Positions 6,602 to 9,557 of a stretch of 9,557 nucleotides of DNA are shown here, piece after piece. The position numbers and the translations under genes are program-made. The stretch covers positions 1 to 9,557 of the forward strand of contig CAKZYI010000101.1 in the NCBI GenBank assembly GCA_937884735.1, given 5' to 3'. How positions within the stretch are numbered: position 1 is the first letter of the stretch; each line of letters opens with the position of its first letter. The notes beneath the pieces were generated by a model. The model saw nothing but the letters and a program-made list of their open reading frames with translations, was not told the DNA's origin and searched no databases. The stretch is from an uncultured Pleurocapsa sp. Its GTDB lineage: Bacteria; Cyanobacteriota; Cyanobacteriia; Cyanobacteriales; Xenococcaceae.

Positions 6602-6695
6602 TTGACTCTCACTTAAGTATAGTGTTTATATTTTCGGTTAATTGCCCAATTCAATTTAGGGCGTGCAATAGAAATTAATTCGGTTTCTATTTTCG
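6602..6695 (+). ncRNA. Weak small-RNA candidate with promoter-like upstream sequence
   Basis: TTGACT (6602-6607) and TATATT (6627-6632) are each 5 of 6 to consensus, though 19 bp apart. They precede two stems: ATTGC...GCAAT (6641-6645/6665-6669) enclosing CCC/GGG pairing, then AATAGAAA/TTTCTATT (6667-6674/6684-6691) running into TTTTC. No reading frame follows. The terminator-like stem is weak and A-T-rich and shares three bases with the first stem. Transcription is unproven. Confidence 0.2.
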
Positions 6696-7277
6696 TAAAT
6701 GCTTTTAATTTACTTAAATATTACTACTCAGCTTAATTTCTAGCTACTAAGATTTTTGTCTTCAAAATATACATTTAATATGGTAAAAATTACAGATATT
6801 TTAATAAATTGAGATCTTCATCCAATTTATTTATTGCTCATATTTTTGTATAAACAAAACGTTAATAACAAATCAATAACGATCGCAAAAACTTAAGCTT
6901 TTAATTGCATTTATTTTAAGACAACAAAAGATATTTTTAATGTAAAGAGATGCAAAGAAAATATCAAAAAAAACCGACAATTACTAAGACAAGTTAAAGA
7001 TTCCTAGACAACAATGGGGATCATTCTACGATAGCAACCATAAACCAATAAAAGGGACTATTTTATTGTCAAGATACTTTAAGCAAAGTAAAAATACATA
7101 TTTATAAAAATGCTTTCTTAACATAATCGTTAGAGCTTTAGTTTTAGCGAAATAAATCCATAAGTTTCCTTCTCACTCCAATTACATATAGCTAATGGTG
7201 ATGTGGAAAAACATCTAAATCTAAATTGTTGCCAACTCCAACTCCTTAGCTATCATATTTTATCGTCCACACTATCT

Positions 7278-7282
7278 AGGAG
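7278..7282 (+). promoter_or_regulatory. Shine-Dalgarno of pntA
   Basis: AGGAG ends 5 nt before the ATG at 7288. It is the clearest ribosome-binding site in the window and fixes the pntA start. Confidence 0.8.
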
Positions 7283-7287
7283 AATCT

Positions 7288-8883
7288 ATGACCGCAACTG
7301 TCGATAGACAAGCGCAAGACAACCAGCAGCCAGAAGATCGTCGATCTGGGCCGCGTAAAATTGGTGTTCCCAAAGAAATATACCCCAATGAATGCCGTGT
7401 TGCAGCCACACCCAACACCGTCAAAAAGCTACAAAAGTTAGGCTTTGAAATTTTAGTTGAAAGCAATGCAGGTGCAGCAGCTAACTTTTCTGACCAAGCT
7501 TATCAAGAAGCAGACTGCACGATTATTGACAATGCAGCTTCACTGTGGTCAGAAGCAGATATTATTCTTAAAGTGCGCGCTCCTGAAGATTCTGAAATCG
7601 AAGTAATGCCCCACGGTAAAACTATTATTAGTTTTATTTGGCCAGCGCAGAACGAAGAATTATTGAATAAGCTAGCAGATCGCAGGACAACTGCGATCGC
7701 AATGGATGCAGTACCTCGCATTAGTCGCGCACAGAAGATGGATGCCCTATCTTCCATGGCAAATATTGCTGGTTACCGTGCCGTAATCGAAGCTGCTAAT
7801 AACTTCGGACGCTTCTTTACAGGACAAATCACCGCTGCGGGTAAAGTACCTCCCGCTAAGGTGATGGTAATTGGTGCTGGTGTTGCTGGTTTGGCAGCTA
7901 TTGGCGCAGCTAGAAGTCTTGGTGCGGTAGTACGTGCCTTTGATACTCGTCCTGCGGTAAAAGAGCAGGTAGAAAGTCTCGGTGCAGAATTCCTCGAACT
8001 AGAGTTTGAAGAAGACGGTACGGGTTCTGGTGGCTATGCCAAAACCATGAGTAAAGAATTTATTGATGCGGAAATGGCTTTGTTTAGAGAGCAAGCCAAA
8101 GAAGTAGATATTATTATTACTACAGCTCTTATCCCAGGCAGACCAGCACCCAAGCTAATTATGACCGACATGGTAGAAACCTTAAAAGAGGGTTCTGTCA
8201 TTGTCGATTTAGCAGCAGAACAAGGTGGAAACTGTGAAGTAACTCGCCCCAACGAAGTCTACAAATACGACGGCGTAACCATTATCGGTTTGACTGATTT
8301 ACCTAGCCGTATGGCAGCACAGTCTAGCCAACTATATGGTACAAATTTGTGGCACTTACTTAAAGATATGGGTGGTGCAGAAGACTATAAAGTAGACTAC
8401 GAAGATCAAGTTGTCCGTGGTGCATTGATCGTCCACGAAGGCAAAGTAACTTGGCCTCCACCAAAAATCGAAAACCCATCTCCTACTCCTCCACCTAAAG
8501 CAAAACAGGTAGTTACTCCCGTAGTTGCAGAAGAGAAAAAATCCAGCAACGGAATGCTGTGGGTAATTGTAGCTGGTTTAGCCCTACTCGGAATTGGCAT
8601 CGGTGCGCCTACTTCTTTCCTATCTCACTTTACCGTATTTGTATTAGCCTGCTTTATCGGCTATCAGGTAATTTGGAACGTTACTCCAGCTCTACATACA
8701 CCATTAATGAGTGTGACTAACGCTATTAGCGGAATCATTATCTTGGGCGGTATGTTGCAGATATCTGGAGAGATAACTTCACCCTCCGTAATTTTAGGTG
8801 CGATCGCAATTCTTGTGGGAACAATCAACATCTCTGGTGGCTTTTTGGTTACTCAAAGAATGTTGAAAATGTTCCAGAAATAA
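7288..8883 (+). CDS. pntA: Proton-translocating NAD(P) transhydrogenase subunit alpha (fused alpha1-alpha2)
   Basis: This 531-residue subunit carries the NAD(H)-binding domain (dI) and part of the membrane domain (dII) of transhydrogenase. The complex couples hydride transfer between NADH and NADP+ to proton flow; in Synechocystis it is reported in thylakoid membranes. Residues 23-165 form the alanine-dehydrogenase/PNT N-domain starting RKIGVPKEIYPNECRVA. RISRAQKMDALSSMANIAGYRA (144-165) supplies Arg144, Gln149, Asp152 and Ser155, matching the R. rubrum dI catalytic residues. The NAD Rossmann motif is GAGVAG (196-201), with Asp219 at the end of the second strand. A Pro-rich linker (390-404) leads to four predicted membrane helices (about 423-440, 445-464, 473-491, 498-523). 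The length is close to fused cyanobacterial PntA; many other bacteria split alpha1 and alpha2. The first 20 residues are polar and probably disordered. pntB follows on the same strand. HIP1 sites lie at 7693 and 8800. Confidence 0.97.
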   Translation: MTATVDRQAQDNQQPEDRRSGPRKIGVPKEIYPNECRVAATPNTVKKLQKLGFEILVESNAGAAANFSDQAYQEADCTIIDNAASLWSEADIILKVRAPEDSEIEVMPHGKTIISFIWPAQNEELLNKLADRRTTAIAMDAVPRISRAQKMDALSSMANIAGYRAVIEAANNFGRFFTGQITAAGKVPPAKVMVIGAGVAGLAAIGAARSLGAVVRAFDTRPAVKEQVESLGAEFLELEFEEDGTGSGGYAKTMSKEFIDAEMALFREQAKEVDIIITTALIPGRPAPKLIMTDMVETLKEGSVIVDLAAEQGGNCEVTRPNEVYKYDGVTIIGLTDLPSRMAAQSSQLYGTNLWHLLKDMGGAEDYKVDYEDQVVRGALIVHEGKVTWPPPKIENPSPTPPPKAKQVVTPVVAEEKKSSNGMLWVIVAGLALLGIGIGAPTSFLSHFTVFVLACFIGYQVIWNVTPALHTPLMSVTNAISGIIILGGMLQISGEITSPSVILGAIAILVGTINISGGFLVTQRMLKMFQK

Positions 8884-8895
8884 TTTATATCGTTA

Positions 8896-8937
8896 TTAGT
8901 CGTTAGTCATTAGTCATTGGTCATTAGATGTTGGTCA
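8896..8937. repeat. TTAGTCA heptamer array, six in-phase units
   Basis: Six consecutive 7-bp units: TTAGTCG, TTAGTCA, TTAGTCA, TTGGTCA, TTAGATG, TTGGTCA. Consensus TTAGTCA with point differences and one divergent unit. The form is typical of cyanobacterial STRR arrays. Confidence 0.85.
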
Positions 8938-8944
8938 CTGATTA

Positions 8945-9000
8945 CAAAAGACGAAAAACAAAGGACAAAAAACAAAGAACAAAGGACAAAGGACAAAAAA
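8945..9000. repeat. CAAAGGA heptamer array, eight in-phase units
   Basis: Eight consecutive 7-bp units: CAAAAGA, CGAAAAA, CAAAGGA, CAAAAAA, CAAAGAA, CAAAGGA, CAAAGGA, CAAAAAA. Three exact copies contain AAGGA, a Shine-Dalgarno-like string; the nearest (8989-8993) is 11 nt before the pntB ATG. The array is purine-rich on the coding strand, with only C breaking it. Confidence 0.85.
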
Positions 9001-9004
9001 ATAT

Positions 9005-9557
9005 ATGACAAACAATCTTGTGGCAGTTGCTTATATTGCAGCCAGTGCCTTGTTTATCCTCAGCCTGGGGGGACTATCAAACCAGGAAACAGCCCGTCAG
9101 GGTAACACCTTCGGAATCATCGGTATGGCGATCGCATTTATCGCTACTGCCCTCAGCGCACAGGTAAATGGTTACGGTGTTTTAGTTGCTGCGATCGTTC
9201 CTGGTGCTATCATCGGTTCGATTTTGGCTGCTAGAGTCGCCATGACTTCCATGCCCGAACTTGTAGCAATCCTACACAGCTTCGTTGGATTAGCAGCGGT
9301 ATTAGTTGGTTTAGCGACCTACCTCCAGCCCGAAAACGGCTTGACTGGTGTTGAAGCGACTATCCACGAACTAGAAATCTTTATCGGTATCTTTATCGGT
9401 GCTGTTACCTTTGCTGGTTCTGTAGTAGCCTTCGGTAAACTTAACGGTTCGTTCGGTAGCAAGCCCCTTATGCTTCCCGCCCGTCATCTATTCTACTTTG
9501 CTTTATTAGTTGGTTCGGTAGTTCTCGGCGTACAGTTCATGGGAACAGTTAACGGCT
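9005..9557 (+). CDS. pntB: Proton-translocating NAD(P) transhydrogenase subunit beta, 3' end off window
   Basis: 184 complete codons are present and the gene continues past the right edge. The N-terminus MTNNLVAVAYIAASALFILS and the following GGLSNQETARQGN are the standard PntB start. The segment is a succession of hydrophobic membrane helices (about 4-20, 35-51, 57-77, 86-106, 125-147, 164-180) of the dII proton channel. His92 in PELVAILHSFVGLAA corresponds to the channel His of E. coli PntB (His91). The NADP(H)-binding dIII domain would lie outside the window. With PntA it forms the transhydrogenase. The start is ATG at 9005; the only Shine-Dalgarno-like sequence is inside the CAAAGGA repeats. 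A HIP1 site lies at 9128. Confidence 0.96.
   Translation, partial: MTNNLVAVAYIAASALFILSLGGLSNQETARQGNTFGIIGMAIAFIATALSAQVNGYGVLVAAIVPGAIIGSILAARVAMTSMPELVAILHSFVGLAAVLVGLATYLQPENGLTGVEATIHELEIFIGIFIGAVTFAGSVVAFGKLNGSFGSKPLMLPARHLFYFALLVGSVVLGVQFMGTVNG

Larger units (their letters stand above)
6439..7287. other. Long A+T-rich spacer between DUF4278 gene and pntA
   Basis: About 850 bp without a supported protein gene on either strand. The left 140 bp are the DUF4278 leader and promoter. Then come a weak small-RNA candidate (6602-6695), a featureless A/T-rich stretch (about 6700-7040) and a perfect 8-bp stem at 7046-7053/7061-7068 (CAATAAAA/TTTTATTG). The pntA promoter must lie in the right part, but no -35/-10 pair stands out. 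Confidence 0.6.
8884..9004 (+). other. pntA-pntB spacer filled by heptamer repeats
   Basis: 121 bp, unusually long for two subunit genes likely to be co-transcribed. Nearly all of it is repeat: six TTAGTCA-type units (8896-8937), a 7-bp bridge, then eight CAAAGGA-type units (8945-9000). No terminator hairpin or promoter was seen, so read-through is likely. Confidence 0.7.
78..9135. repeat. HIP1 octamers GCGATCGC, eleven dispersed copies
   Basis: Perfect copies start at 78, 581, 1783, 1981, 2151, 3757, 3955, 4095, 7693, 8800 and 9128. A random sequence of this size would be expected to hold fewer than one. This is the cyanobacterial highly iterated palindrome and supports the taxonomic call. 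All copies are inside coding regions; none falls in galE, the DUF4278 gene or any spacer. Confidence 0.95.

Noticed and set aside
7046..7100. pntA promoter with TTGTCA at 7066-7071
   Set aside because: The -35-like box overlaps a perfect stem, and 17-18 bp downstream there is only an A-run without a usable -10.
6700..7287. Hidden protein gene or tRNA in the long spacer before pntA
   Set aside because: Stops are frequent in all frames and no cloverleaf or TTCRA T-loop pattern was found.
7272..8600. Minus-strand open frames under pntA (7272-7466, 7503-7757, 8034-8252, 8406-8600)
   Set aside because: All are antisense to a fully conserved pntA.
8917..9105. Plus-strand frame of 62 codons across the pntA-pntB spacer
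   Set aside because: It reads through heptamer repeats and then pntB in the wrong frame; its Lys/Gln/Arg/Thr repeats are an artefact of the array.

Overview
The window is cyanobacterial chromosome. The evidence is eleven perfect copies of the octamer GCGATCGC (HIP1, the hallmark cyanobacterial palindrome), two genes of essentially cyanobacterial or plastid families (ldpA and a ycf45-type ATPase), a DUF4278 mini-protein, and several short tandem repeats with a 7-bp period (STRR-like arrays). A+T-rich spacers and many degenerate repeats suggest a filamentous or colonial lineage with a roomy genome, but nothing fixes the genus.

Layout. (1) 1-2689, minus strand: ldpA (Fe-S protein linked to redox and light input to the circadian clock), followed 58 bp downstream by a Ycf45-type P-loop ATPase whose C-terminus runs off the left edge. 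(2) 2690-3092: a 400-bp spacer with a cluster of mini-hairpins built on GC-NNN-GC cores and flanked by two related hairpin-plus-heptamer cassettes. (3) 3093-4568, minus: an XPB-like superfamily 2 helicase whose last sense codon and stop codon lie in a 7-bp tandem repeat. (4) 4569-5053: A+T-rich divergent spacer with an 11-bp-arm inverted repeat and a TATAAT box. (5) 5054-6049, plus: galE. (6) 6198-6245: a bidirectional terminator between convergent galE and a 58-codon DUF4278 gene (6262-6438, minus). (7) 6439-7287: A+T-rich spacer with a probable DUF4278 promoter and leader, and a weak small-RNA candidate. (8) 7288-9557, plus: pntA and the 5' part of pntB, separated by 121 bp holding two different heptamer arrays.

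Function. pntA and pntB encode the subunits of the proton-translocating NAD(P) transhydrogenase, which links NADH/NADPH balance to the proton gradient. LdpA senses or transmits redox state to the clock. GalE interconverts UDP-glucose and UDP-galactose for surface glycans and lipids. The helicase is probably a DNA-repair or nucleic-acid remodelling enzyme. These are ordinary core genes and I see no defence island, mobile element, CRISPR array or new multi-gene system. The unusual material is in the spacers: a structured hairpin cluster with an apparently compensatory base-pair swap, and heptamer arrays that reach into functional positions (a stop codon, and the ribosome-binding region of pntB).
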